Of a stretch of 64,000 bases of DNA, positions 28,653 through 37,415 are shown piece by piece. A program made the translations under genes and the position numbers. The DNA lies in NCBI RefSeq assembly GCF_009765755.1, contig NZ_LMUV01000011.1, positions 909,576 through 973,575 of the forward strand, read 5' to 3'. The notes beneath the pieces were generated by a model. The model searched no databases, had not been told where the DNA came from, and saw only the letters and a program-made list of their open reading frames with translations. The stretch's first letter is position 1; every line of letters begins with the position of its first letter. The stretch is from Rhodanobacter sp. L36. Its GTDB lineage: Bacteria; Pseudomonadota; Gammaproteobacteria; Xanthomonadales; Rhodanobacteraceae.

Positions 28653-29810
28653 TTATCGCTTGTCGATGGGCACGTAGGCCTGATCTTCCGGGCCGGTGTA
28701 ATTGGCGCTGGGACGAATGATCTTGCCGTCTTCGCGCTGCTCGATCACATGCGCGCTCCAGCCGGATGTGCGCGAGATGACGAACAGCGGCGTGAACATC
28801 TCCGTCGGCACGCCCATCATGTGATAAGCGCTGGCAGAGAACCAGTCGAGGTTGGGAAACATCTTCTTGACCTCGCTCATCACCTTTTCGATGCGCTCGG
28901 AAACTTCAAACAACGTCGGGTTACCGCCATCAGTGCAGAGCTTGCGCGACACATCCTTGATGATCTCGTTGCGCGGATCGGACACCGTATACACGGGATG
29001 GCCGAAGCCGATGATGATTTCCTTTCTCTCCACGCGAGCACGGATATCCGCCTCGGCATCGTTTGCACTGCGATAGCGCGCGATGATTTCCATCGCCACT
29101 TCGTTCGCGCCGCCGTGCTTCGGACCACGCAGTGCGCCAATCGCGCCGGTCAACGCCGAATACATGTCCGAGCCTGTGCCTGCGATGACTCGCGCTGCGA
29201 ATGTCGATGCATTGAATTCGTGTTCCGCGTAAAGAACGAGTGACTTGTCCAGCGCATGTGCGTGCAGGTCGCTCGGCTTTTTTCCATGCAGCAGATGCAG
29301 AAAGTGCGCGGCGATCGACTCGTCGTCGGTCTGTGTCTCGATGCGTTTGCCGTTGTGGCTGAAGTGATACCAGTACAACAGCATCGAACCGAAGCTTGCC
29401 ATCAGGCGATCCGCGATATCGCGCGCGCCTGTGACGTTGTGATCGTCTTTTTCCGGCAGCACCGTGCCAAGCACGGAACAACCGGTGCGCATCACGTCCA
29501 TCGGATGCGTGGCTGCCGGCAGCAGTTCAAGCGCTGCCTTCACCGGCGCCGGCAATCCGCGCAGGCGCTTGAGCCGTGCGCGATAGTTGTTGAGCTCGGT
29601 CCATGTTGGCAGCACGCCGTGCACCAATAGATACGCGACTTCCTCGAAGCAGCCCTTGGCCGCCAGATCGTGGATGTCGTAACCGCGATAATGAAGATCG
29701 TTTCCGCTGCGACCGACGGTGCAGAGAGCCGTGTTGCCTGCCGCCACGCCGGACAAGGCGACGGATTTCTTGGGCTTGGGCAAGCCTTGCTGGGAAGATT
29801 GATCGCTCAC
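28653..29810 (-). CDS. prpC: 2-methylcitrate synthase
   Basis: PrpC condenses propionyl-CoA with oxaloacetate to 2-methylcitrate. The 385-residue length is that of the short citrate-synthase-type PrpC, not the longer TCA citrate synthase (GltA). Catalytic-site segments are visible: H in [27 protein letters not shown] and [11 protein letters not shown]. It lies 64 nt downstream of an unknown membrane-protein gene, which in turn directly follows prpB, so the three look cotranscribed. Some residual citrate synthase activity is usual in the family. Confidence 0.95.
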   Translation of the reverse strand: MSDQSSQQGLPKPKKSVALSGVAAGNTALCTVGRSGNDLHYRGYDIHDLAAKGCFEEVAYLLVHGVLPTWTELNNYRARLKRLRGLPAPVKAALELLPAATHPMDVMRTGCSVLGTVLPEKDDHNVTGARDIADRLMASFGSMLLYWYHFSHNGKRIETQTDDESIAAHFLHLLHGKKPSDLHAHALDKSLVLYAEHEFNASTFAARVIAGTGSDMYSALTGAIGALRGPKHGGANEVAMEIIARYRSANDAEADIRARVERKEIIIGFGHPVYTVSDPRNEIIKDVSRKLCTDGGNPTLFEVSERIEKVMSEVKKMFPNLDWFSASAYHMMGVPTEMFTPLFVISRTSGWSAHVIEQREDGKIIRPSANYTGPEDQAYVPIDKR

Positions 29811-29874
29811 TGGTTTCTCCGTATCTCGATAGTCATTTGCAGGCGCAGGTGAAACCCTTCGCCCATCATTTCAT

Positions 29875-30477
29875 TCAATCGGTGAATGTATCGGCAGTCG
29901 CCAGCCGCGGGCACTTGGCGATCGCTTGCACGTCGGGCTCGCCTTGCTGTTTCTGATCCGCGAGCATCCAGCATTCACCCAGGGTCGAGCAGTAGCAGAT
30001 GTGCATCGTTACACGCATTTTCATTGCCTGACGGAAGCGCGAGACTTCTGCGGCATCGTGAAATACCTGGATCGGCAACGTCTCACCCGGGCTGAGCACA
30101 TTTCCGTCGAGTGACGAAAATTCCATTTTGCCGGACGGCAGCCCCAGCACATCGAAGACGCTCTTCCACGTCGTCTGCGACTTGCCGTCGACCGACACCT
30201 GCACGCTTTGAACGATGGCGGGGCCCACGCCTTTGTTGAAGATAGCCAGCGTATAAGGTTTGTCTTCAACTTCCGTCGGACTCACGTACGCCTTGCTCAG
30301 ATACGGCCACACCTGTGCACGCACCTGCTGGCGCTGGATATACGCCGTGTAACCCGACACCAGCAATGCAAGCAAGCCGATCATGGAAGCGATGCCGACA
30401 CCGAGCGCATCGCCACGACTGCGCCGGTTGTATGTTGCAACCGGCGATGCATCCTCGATCGATGACGTCTCGGTCAT
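29875..30477 (-). CDS. Single-pass membrane protein of unknown function within the prpB-prpC operon
   Basis: This 200-residue protein is not recognised. Residues 1-24 are polar, one hydrophobic helix covers about 27-46 (LGVGIASMIGLLALLVSGY), and the rest appears extracytoplasmic with a beta-rich look (YTLAIFNKGVGPAIVQSVQVSVDG). It contains four cysteines in its last third. It begins 5 nt after the prpB stop and ends 64 nt before prpC. Such proteins are sometimes called DUF-type immunoglobulin-like periplasmic domains, but I cannot name a family. Its presence between two methylcitrate genes is unexplained. Confidence 0.75.
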   Translation of the reverse strand: MTETSSIEDASPVATYNRRSRGDALGVGIASMIGLLALLVSGYTAYIQRQQVRAQVWPYLSKAYVSPTEVEDKPYTLAIFNKGVGPAIVQSVQVSVDGKSQTTWKSVFDVLGLPSGKMEFSSLDGNVLSPGETLPIQVFHDAAEVSRFRQAMKMRVTMHICYCSTLGECWMLADQKQQGEPDVQAIAKCPRLATADTFTD

Positions 30478-30482
30478 GGCGC

Positions 30483-31370
30483 TCAGCCTTCCTTGCCGCC
30501 GCCGAACAATGCATCCAGCTTCTGCTCGTAGGCGTGGTAATCGAGAAAACCGTAGAGCTCCTCGCGCGTCTGCATGCTCGGCACTGCGGCCTTCTGCGTA
30601 CCATCGCGGCGCACGGTTTCATAGAAGTTCAACGCGGCCTTGTTCATCGCGCGGTACGCGCCGCAGCAATAAAGGATGATGTCGACGTTCGCATCCGCCA
30701 ATTCTTCGCGCGTGAACAATGGCGTTTGGCCGAACTCGGTGATGTTGGCGAGGATTGGAACCTTCACCGCAGCTTTGAACTCGCGATACTGGTCGAGCGT
30801 GTAGATCGCTTCGGGAAAAATCATGTCGGCACCTGCCTCCACACACGCTTGTGCGCGCTCGATGGCAGATGCCAGGCCTTCCACGGCAATCGAATCAGTA
30901 CGCGCCATGATCACGAACTGATCGTCGCTGCGCGCATCGACCGCCGCCTTCACGCGATCGACCATTTCCTCTTTCGATACGATCGCCTTGCCCGGCCGAT
31001 GGCCGCAGCGCTTGGCTGCAACCTGGTCTTCGATATGCAGTGCGCCCGCGCCAGCCTTGATCAACGAGCGCACCGTGCGCGCAATGTTGAACGCCCCGCC
31101 CCAACCCGTGTCGACATCCACCAGAAGCGGCAGATTGCACACATCGGTGATGCGACGAATGTCGGTGAGCACATCTTCCATCGTGCTGATGCCGAGGTCC
31201 GGCATGCCCAGCGAATTGGCGGCAACGCCGCCGCCGGAAAGATAGATCGCCTTGAAGCCTGTGCGTTGCGCCATGCGCGCGGCATACGCGGTGATGGCGC
31301 CGACGACTTGCAACGGTTGTTCTTCGGCGACGGCTGCGCGAAAGCGCGCGCCGGCAGATGCAATCGTCAT
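30483..31370 (-). CDS. prpB: 2-methylisocitrate lyase
   Basis: PrpB cleaves 2-methylisocitrate to pyruvate and succinate, the last step of the methylcitrate cycle. The 295-residue protein of the isocitrate lyase/PEP mutase superfamily has VDVDTGWGG and the catalytic loop KRCGH (within [11 protein letters not shown]), plus ARTDS. It opens the prpB-unknown-prpC unit; the neighbouring gene follows 5 nt later. No PrpR-type regulator is seen nearby. Confidence 0.95.
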   Translation of the reverse strand: MTIASAGARFRAAVAEEQPLQVVGAITAYAARMAQRTGFKAIYLSGGGVAANSLGMPDLGISTMEDVLTDIRRITDVCNLPLLVDVDTGWGGAFNIARTVRSLIKAGAGALHIEDQVAAKRCGHRPGKAIVSKEEMVDRVKAAVDARSDDQFVIMARTDSIAVEGLASAIERAQACVEAGADMIFPEAIYTLDQYREFKAAVKVPILANITEFGQTPLFTREELADANVDIILYCCGAYRAMNKAALNFYETVRRDGTQKAAVPSMQTREELYGFLDYHAYEQKLDALFGGGKEG

Positions 31371-31445
31371 GGCCTACTCCAGCGAAAACGGCAATTTTAG
31401 CGCAGCACGAAGCGTCTCGCGTCAACCGCACTTTTCACACGCGAA

Positions 31446-31473
31446 ACGAAACGGGCCGACGTATGCCGGCCCG
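31446..31473 (-). terminator. Probable terminator of mdh
   Basis: A 7-bp stem CGGGCCG/CGGCCCG (31452-31458 with 31467-31473) lies 24 nt past the mdh stop. It is followed on the minus strand by the T-rich TTTCGTTTCG. Confidence 0.6.
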
Positions 31474-31496
31474 CTGGTCTTACGACAACGTCCGAA

Positions 31497-32483
31497 TCAC
31501 TTCTTTGCGAACAGATGCTCGACGCCCGCGCGTTCTTCGCGCAGTTCCTTGTCGGTGGCATCCATGCGGCCGCGCGAAAAATCGTTGACGGCGAGATCCT
31601 GCACGATGGTGTACTTGCCGTTCTTCACAGTGACCGGATAGCCGTAGATCACACCCGGCGCGATGCCATACGAACCATCCGAAGGAATGCCCATCGACAC
31701 CCAGTCGCCCTCGGCCGTACCCTGAGCCCAGAAACGCATGTGATCGATGGCGGCCGATGCGGCGGACGCAGCCGACGATGCACCACGCGCCTTGATGATT
31801 GCCGCGCCACGCTGCTGCACGGTCGGGATGAAGTCGGATTCGTACCACGTCTGATCGATCAGCGACATCGCCGGCTTGCCGCCGACGGTGGCGTGATGGA
31901 TATCCGGATACTGCGTGGAGCTGTGGTTGCCCCAGATCGTCATGCGGCGAATATCGGTGGTGTGCGCGCCGGTTTTTTCAGCCAGTTGCGACAGCGCGCG
32001 GTTGTGGTCGAGGCGCACCATCGCGGTGAAGCACGCCGGATCCAGATCGGGCGCGTTCTGCTGGGCGATCAGCGCATTCGTATTGGCCGGATTGCCGACC
32101 ACCAGCACACGCACGTCACGCTTGGCGTGATCGTTGAGGGCCTTGCCCTGCGGACCGAAGATCGCCCCGTTCGCTTCCAGCAGATCCTTGCGCTCCATGC
32201 CCGGGCCGCGCGGACGCGCACCCACCAGCAAGGCGTAGTCGACATCCTTAAATGCAACGTTGACGTCGTCGGTAGCGACAACGCCCGCGAGCGTCGGGAA
32301 TGCGCAGTCATTCAATTCCATGACCACGCCCTGCAGCGATGGCAGCGCCGGCGTGATTTCCAGCAGGTGCAGGATCACCGGCTGATCGGCACCCAGCATG
32401 TCGCCGGCGGCGATGCGGAACAACAACGCATAACCGATCTGGCCGGCAGCGCCGGTAACGGCAACTCGTACGGGGGATTTCAT
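31497..32483 (-). CDS. mdh: Malate dehydrogenase
   Basis: Mdh interconverts malate and oxaloacetate with NAD+. The 328-residue protein is of the type 2 (cytosolic-like) bacterial group with a [13 protein letters not shown] Rossmann start, [12 protein letters not shown] mobile loop, NPANTNA, and the catalytic histidine in [12 protein letters not shown] 32483 is preceded by GAGGAG, so I rejected a longer in-frame start. It lies 58 nt downstream of an aminotransferase gene on the same strand. Oxaloacetate made here feeds PrpC and aspartate synthesis. Confidence 0.97.
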   Translation of the reverse strand: MKSPVRVAVTGAAGQIGYALLFRIAAGDMLGADQPVILHLLEITPALPSLQGVVMELNDCAFPTLAGVVATDDVNVAFKDVDYALLVGARPRGPGMERKDLLEANGAIFGPQGKALNDHAKRDVRVLVVGNPANTNALIAQQNAPDLDPACFTAMVRLDHNRALSQLAEKTGAHTTDIRRMTIWGNHSSTQYPDIHHATVGGKPAMSLIDQTWYESDFIPTVQQRGAAIIKARGASSAASAASAAIDHMRFWAQGTAEGDWVSMGIPSDGSYGIAPGVIYGYPVTVKNGKYTIVQDLAVNDFSRGRMDATDKELREERAGVEHLFAKK

Positions 32484-32541
32484 GGAATGGCTCCTCGGGT
32501 GGGTATGTGCTTCGCGCGGCACGGATGTCGCGATCGATGGA

Positions 32542-33741
32542 TCAACTCAGTTCGGCAAAGAATTCCGCGATGCGCGCAAGCCCTGGCGCGAGTTGCACCG
32601 TTGGGCAGGTGTAGGAAATCCGCAACGCGCGCGGCTCGCCGAACGCGGAACCCGGCACGCATGCGACGCCCTTGGATTCCAGCAAGGCCGCGCAGAACTG
32701 CACATCGTTCTCGATGACGGCACCGTTGTGGCTTTTGCCGAACGCCACCGAAACGTCAGGGAACGCATAGAACGCACCTTGCGGTCGCGGACAAATCACG
32801 CCCGGAATCGCCCTGAGTGCGGCGACGACGATGTCGCGCTTGTCGGCGAACTCGGCGCACTTGGCGACGGGAATATCCTGCGGGCCGCTCAATGCCGCCA
32901 CGGCGGCAGCGGTGATCACTTCAGGCAGGCTGGTGATGTGGTTGGAATTGAGCGTGGTGATCGCCTTCGCCACAACTTCCGGGCCGGCGATCAAACCCAC
33001 GCGCCATCCGGGCATGCCGTAGGTTTTGGAAATCGAATCGACGAAGATCACGCGATCGCGCAATTCGGGTTTTGCAAAAACGAAGTTGTGATAACCAATC
33101 TCGTCGAACACCATCGAGTTGTAGATGTCGTCGGTGATCACCCAGGTATCGGGATGCCGTGCAAGCACGTCGGCCAGCGCGGCGATTTCATCGCCGGTGT
33201 AGACCATGCCGGTCGGGTTCGACGGATTGTTGAACAGGAACACCTTCGGCTTGCGCGCGAGCGCCGCGTCGAGTTGCGCTGGTGTCAGCTTGTAATTCTG
33301 ATCCGATCCGCAGTGAAGCACGTTGCTCTTCGCACCGACGATGTCCGCGATGTCGCGATACGTTGTCCAGTAGGGTGCGGCGTAGCAGATCTCGTCACCC
33401 TCATCGAGCAGCGCTTCGGCGAGGTTGTACAACACCTGTTTCGCGCCGATGCCGATCGACAGGTTGGCGCGTGTGTAACCGCTGAAGCCGAGCGCTTCGA
33501 TGTGTTTCAAAAAGGCGTCGAGCAAGATATCCGCGCCGCGATTGCTGCCGTACTGGCCCGAGTCGTGCGACAGGGAATCGCGCGCCGCGGCGTAGACATG
33601 CTCGCCGGGCAGAAAGTTGGGTACGCCGATGGAGAAACTGATGATGTCGCGACCGGCCGCCTTGAGCTGCATGGCCTTTTGGGCAATCAGCATGATGGCG
33701 CTGGGCTTGGCGCGGCCGATGCGTCGTGCGAGTGGTGGCAT
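32542..33741 (-). CDS. Class I pyridoxal-phosphate aminotransferase (aspartate-type)
   Basis: This 399-residue fold-type I aminotransferase has the substrate-binding [13 protein letters not shown] (cofactor aspartate region), and [14 protein letters not shown] with the PLP lysine. It most likely exchanges amino groups between aspartate or another amino acid and 2-oxoglutarate. ATG 33741 follows GAGGAAC and gives the family-like MPPLARRI start. Cotranscription with mdh (58-nt gap) would couple oxaloacetate and aspartate. Substrate specificity is not certain. Confidence 0.9.
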   Translation of the reverse strand: MPPLARRIGRAKPSAIMLIAQKAMQLKAAGRDIISFSIGVPNFLPGEHVYAAARDSLSHDSGQYGSNRGADILLDAFLKHIEALGFSGYTRANLSIGIGAKQVLYNLAEALLDEGDEICYAAPYWTTYRDIADIVGAKSNVLHCGSDQNYKLTPAQLDAALARKPKVFLFNNPSNPTGMVYTGDEIAALADVLARHPDTWVITDDIYNSMVFDEIGYHNFVFAKPELRDRVIFVDSISKTYGMPGWRVGLIAGPEVVAKAITTLNSNHITSLPEVITAAAVAALSGPQDIPVAKCAEFADKRDIVVAALRAIPGVICPRPQGAFYAFPDVSVAFGKSHNGAVIENDVQFCAALLESKGVACVPGSAFGEPRALRISYTCPTVQLAPGLARIAEFFAELS

Positions 33742-33950
33742 GGGTTCCTCATCACGGGAAGTGAAATCAGCAAACCCGATGATTTTAGCACGCAGCAATG
33801 GGCGATCCGGCAGGGTGCATTCCGCCATGGCCCGATGCATCATGCGCAAGCCATCCCGATGAATGTCATGACGCGATGGGCGACACGAGCGTGCCGGATG
33901 CGTGCTCAAGCAAGAATCAGGGGCCTCCACTCACTCAAGGACATACGCAT

Positions 33951-34208
33951 ATGCTGCATTTGATCTGGTCAATCATCGTTGGCTTTTTCGTCGGCTGGAT
34001 CGCGCGGGCCATCCTGCCTGGCGCCGATCACATGGGCTTCTGGATGACTGCCGGCGTCGGCATCGTCGGCTCGCTGATCGGCGGTCTGATCGGCAACGCC
34101 ATCAGCCGTCCGCCGCCGGGATCGAAGTTCCACGCTGCCGGCTTTTTCATGTCGATCATCGGCGCGGTCGTGCTTCTGCTGGTGTTGCGTTACGTGCTCA
34201 AGATGTAA
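33951..34208 (+). CDS. GlsB/YeaQ/YmgE family small stress membrane protein
   Basis: This 85-residue protein has three membrane helices with repeated glycine zippers (FFVGWIARAILPG, GIVGSLIGGLIGNAI). The ARAILPG motif is characteristic of the transglycosylase-associated/YeaQ family, usually induced by stress. AAGGA lies 9 nt before ATG 33951. A strong shared terminator follows. The gene diverges from the aminotransferase gene across about 210 nt. Confidence 0.88.
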   Translation: MLHLIWSIIVGFFVGWIARAILPGADHMGFWMTAGVGIVGSLIGGLIGNAISRPPPGSKFHAAGFFMSIIGAVVLLLVLRYVLKM

Positions 34209-34226
34209 CAGCCATCTTTCATCGAT

Positions 34227-34262
34227 AAAAAAAGCGGCGGGATTTCTCCTGCCGCTTTTTTT
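34227..34262. terminator. Strong bidirectional terminator between the GlsB-like and YidB-like genes
   Basis: A 12-bp stem A7GCGGC/GCCGCT7 extended by inner GGA/TCC pairs is flanked by A and T runs, so it can stop transcripts from both convergent genes. Confidence 0.92.
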
Positions 34263-34283
34263 GTATCGAAAACAGATACAACG

Positions 34284-34715
34284 TCAGGCCGGCTGACCAC
34301 CACCGAGCAGCTTGCCGGCCAGGCCTTCCAGCATGCCGAGATTGAAGCCACCGCCCTGCCCGTCTGCCGGCACCTGGCCATCGGGGGTCAGATGATCCAC
34401 CGCGTGCGGCAAGACCTGGGAGAGTTTGCCGAGCAACTCGTTCTGATCGACGCCCAACGAACCGGCCGCCTGTTGCAGCAACGAACCGAGGCCGCCATTC
34501 TGCAAGGCCTGCCCGAGTTGATCGCCTGAAACCGGCTGGTTCGTCCCCGTACCAACCCACGATTGCACGGCGCCGCCCAACCCATGCTGTTGCAGCATGT
34601 TGATGAGTCCCTGCACGCCGCCGGCCTTCTCGATCAATTGCCCTGCAACGCCGATCAGCGAACCACTGCCTGCCTGTTGTCCTTGTCCACCGAGCAAATC
34701 ATTGAGGAATGACAT
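34284..34715 (-). CDS. YidB family protein (DUF937)
   Basis: This 143-residue protein is Gly/Gln/Leu-rich with amphipathic helices (SLLQQAAGSLG, LLGKLSQVLPHAVDHLTPDG). The segment from LSQVLPHAVDHLTP is the YidB/DUF937 signature. Function is unknown in this family. ATG 34715 follows AGGAGA; the longer upstream frame is low-complexity and not supported. Confidence 0.87.
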   Translation of the reverse strand: MSFLNDLLGGQGQQAGSGSLIGVAGQLIEKAGGVQGLINMLQQHGLGGAVQSWVGTGTNQPVSGDQLGQALQNGGLGSLLQQAAGSLGVDQNELLGKLSQVLPHAVDHLTPDGQVPADGQGGGFNLGMLEGLAGKLLGGGQPA

Positions 34716-34793
34716 GTCGTTTCTCCTGTTGAATGAATGGAAGATGCTTGACGCCTTCCGATCATAGGCCGGCCGCACGATGCTTTCCATGAC

Positions 34794-34817
34794 AAAAAGC
34801 CGGCCGAAGCCGGCTTT
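34794..34817 (-). terminator. Rho-independent terminator of the cyclophilin gene
   Basis: A 9-bp stem AAAGCCGGC/GCCGGCTTT with a 4-nt loop (34796-34817) lies 20 nt past the minus-strand stop and is followed there by further T residues. Confidence 0.82.
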
Positions 34818-34837
34818 CCTCGTGGTTGCGCCAGGAC

Positions 34838-35347
34838 TCAGCCGCGTTGGTCGAGCACCGAATTCCAGTCTTTCACACGATCGGACTGCGCCGTGAGGAG
34901 CGCATCCACGTCGCCGTCGACCGTGACCTTTTCGATGGTGTCGCCCTGCTGGATCGTGTTGACGACATTCATGTCCGCGGCATCGACCACTTCGCCGAAC
35001 ACGCTGTGCTTGCCATCCAGCCACGGCGTCGCACCATGCGTGATGAAGAACTGGCTGCCGTTCGTGCGCGGGCCGGCGTTCGCCATCGACAGCACGCCTG
35101 GCTTGTCATGACGCAGCGATGCGTTGAATTCATCTTCGAATTTGTAACCCGGGCCGCCGCGACCACTGCCTTCGGGGCAACCGCCCTGAACCATGAAGTC
35201 GGCGATCACACGATGGAACGACAAGCCATCGTAATAACCACGTTTGGCAAGGTTGACGAAATTGGCAACCGTGACCGGAGCCTTGTCTTCATGCAGGCGC
35301 AGATGGATCGGGCCGCGATTGGTGGTGAAGGTCACTTGGATGGTCAT
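34838..35347 (-). CDS. Peptidyl-prolyl cis-trans isomerase, cyclophilin type
   Basis: This 169-residue single-domain cyclophilin catalyses proline isomerisation in the cytosol (no signal peptide, PpiB-like). Active-site segments are visible: [13 protein letters not shown], and [15 protein letters not shown] with the conserved Arg/Asn/Gln and Phe residues, and [15 protein letters not shown] 35347 has AAGGAT upstream. It is followed by a terminator. Confidence 0.93.
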   Translation of the reverse strand: MTIQVTFTTNRGPIHLRLHEDKAPVTVANFVNLAKRGYYDGLSFHRVIADFMVQGGCPEGSGRGGPGYKFEDEFNASLRHDKPGVLSMANAGPRTNGSQFFITHGATPWLDGKHSVFGEVVDAADMNVVNTIQQGDTIEKVTVDGDVDALLTAQSDRVKDWNSVLDQRG

Positions 35348-35465
35348 CGCAAATCCTTGGGTTCGAAAGCTGAAATACGCCGTGGCGCGGCGCAAGGGTC
35401 GCACAGAATAACGCAGGGTTACTCACGCTGCAGACGACCGCCGTCATGACACGATCGAGTCCCGT

Positions 35466-37220
35466 TCAAAGCAGCCCGAGCGCCTGCCGATCAAGCGCAC
35501 CATGACCACGTGGATGTGATGGCGGTGTCGGCATATCGGCAGGCCACGCCTCGTGCTCATGCAGATGTCGCCACAGCTGGTCGAGCGCGGCATATCCATA
35601 GGGCAACAGCGGCACATGGCGAGCACCGAAACCCGTTAACGACAGGAAGGCATCGAAGTGCTGCGCGTGCGCAATTTTCCAGTACAGAGGTTGACGGCCG
35701 TTCTCGCGCAGCCAGTTCACGTAAGGCTCGGAACTGAAAGCCGCCGGCAGCAATCCGTCGCTGGCACCGTGCACGATCCACAGCGGCAGATCCTTGCGCG
35801 GCAATTGCACCGCTGTTTCTGCGACAGCCTTATGCAAGATGCGCGCGTCTGTCGCATCGCCGTTCCAGAGTCTTCGCAAATCTTCGCTGCCACACAGGGT
35901 CGGATCCGCCGACTCATCCCTGCCGCCCAGCAAGCCGATGCCGTGACCGGGTGGAATGCCCGAGCCATCGGCCCACCAGGCTGCGCGCATCGCGGAACTG
36001 ACAGGTGCCGCAACGCCACGAGCGTCAACGGTCGCGTAGCGAAATCCGCAAGGCATGTTGATGGCGCGGCTTCGCAGATAGGACGACGCGTAGCCGGCCG
36101 TGATCACGCGCCAAAGATCGAACACCGTGCTGCTGGCCGCGGTGGCCATCGCCGCATCAGTCCAGCCGGCGTCCCGCAATTTTTCATGGGCGTGTTCGCC
36201 TTGCGCAGACGTCTTTACGCCGGCGATGAGGCCGCGCTCGCGCAGACTCGTGCAACGTGCGATCCAATCCGCTGGCGTCGTGCCTCCCGGCTCGCGAACG
36301 AGCGGCGCGTCCGCGAATCGCTCGGCGACCAATGCACAAGGCAACCAGATTGCTGCTTCGGTAGCGTAGTCGTAGAGCGCACGTCCACGTTCCGGTGAGA
36401 AGACGTTGGGTTCGAGTGCGATCACGCCCGAGAAGAAATTCTCTTGATCGAGACCTGCCGCCTGCAATACCGCGCCGCCGCCGTTGGAAAGACCTGTCGC
36501 GATGATGCGCGTGTTCTGCGACGTGAACGGTGCATCCGCCGGATACGCGCGATCCAGCATCGCCAGACCGAACTGCGCGGCCTGGATCACGTGGTGACCC
36601 CAATGCGCTTCCGGGTTGTCGCCCGAATGCATGTGTTTGATGTCGACGCCTGCTGTCGTCGTCGACGCAGGCGGTTCGAACTCCAGTTCGACATCGCCAC
36701 GCCGTGCGCGGCAACCATCAAGCGCGACGCCGGTGTCGTCGGCATAGTCAAAGTAGCCAGCGCCGCCGCCCTTGTCGGTGTACGCGACAGCGCAACCTCG
36801 CGGCAAACCCCAAGCGCCGGCCAGCGCCATGGCGCCATAGATGCCGCGTGACCCGGACGAAGCGGTGACGACCAGACATCGTTTCCGCCGATCGAAATGG
36901 TCCGGCAGTTGCAGCAGCACGCGGTGCGACGCGTTTGCACCGGCGATGCGCGCGAACGACTGATATTCGCGGCCAGGCACGTCGGGTACGGCACCGTAAA
37001 CCTGACCGTAGCCGCCCAGCGGACCGAGATCGGCGATGCCTTTCCAGCTGGACTGAATGGCTCGCCGGCGCAACTCGCCCGGCGTCGGTTGCGATGGATC
37101 GGCAAACGTTCGCACGAAGCCGGACAGCCCGCGCAGACCGACGCCCGCGCTCAGCAGATCGTCGTCACCGCGATGCTCGGTAACGCGTACTTGGCCGAAT
37201 TCAACATCAGGAAAAGGCAT
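35466..37220 (-). CDS. 3-hydroxybutyrate-oligomer hydrolase family protein
   Basis: This 584-residue protein resembles D-(-)-3-hydroxybutyrate oligomer hydrolases, which cut short PHB oligomers. The nucleophile motif GLSNGGGA lies near residue 245, VTASSGSRG forms an oxyanion-like segment, and a catalytic-type His is in IAHAQHFDAF. Family members are usually exported and near 700 residues; this one starts at ATG 37220 with no signal peptide and about 100 residues shorter. No other PHB gene is in the window. It could act in the cytoplasm or on another ester. Confidence 0.8.
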   Translation of the reverse strand: MPFPDVEFGQVRVTEHRGDDDLLSAGVGLRGLSGFVRTFADPSQPTPGELRRRAIQSSWKGIADLGPLGGYGQVYGAVPDVPGREYQSFARIAGANASHRVLLQLPDHFDRRKRCLVVTASSGSRGIYGAMALAGAWGLPRGCAVAYTDKGGGAGYFDYADDTGVALDGCRARRGDVELEFEPPASTTTAGVDIKHMHSGDNPEAHWGHHVIQAAQFGLAMLDRAYPADAPFTSQNTRIIATGLSNGGGAVLQAAGLDQENFFSGVIALEPNVFSPERGRALYDYATEAAIWLPCALVAERFADAPLVREPGGTTPADWIARCTSLRERGLIAGVKTSAQGEHAHEKLRDAGWTDAAMATAASSTVFDLWRVITAGYASSYLRSRAINMPCGFRYATVDARGVAAPVSSAMRAAWWADGSGIPPGHGIGLLGGRDESADPTLCGSEDLRRLWNGDATDARILHKAVAETAVQLPRKDLPLWIVHGASDGLLPAAFSSEPYVNWLRENGRQPLYWKIAHAQHFDAFLSLTGFGARHVPLLPYGYAALDQLWRHLHEHEAWPADMPTPPSHPRGHGALDRQALGLL

Positions 37221-37415
37221 GGTGCATTTCCGCTGCGATCCGGAATTGGAACGCGTTCGCGCATCGCCGAGGCTAACTCAACAGTCGACGCCATCGCATT
37301 ACGCCGCTACAAAAGTCGGGCGCCGAATACGTCTGATAAGCTGCTGCTTCGCGCGTCAGGGAGGATGTCGACACGACTCGTTCCGATGCCTCTCAGGGAT
37401 TCAAGGGGATCTGAA

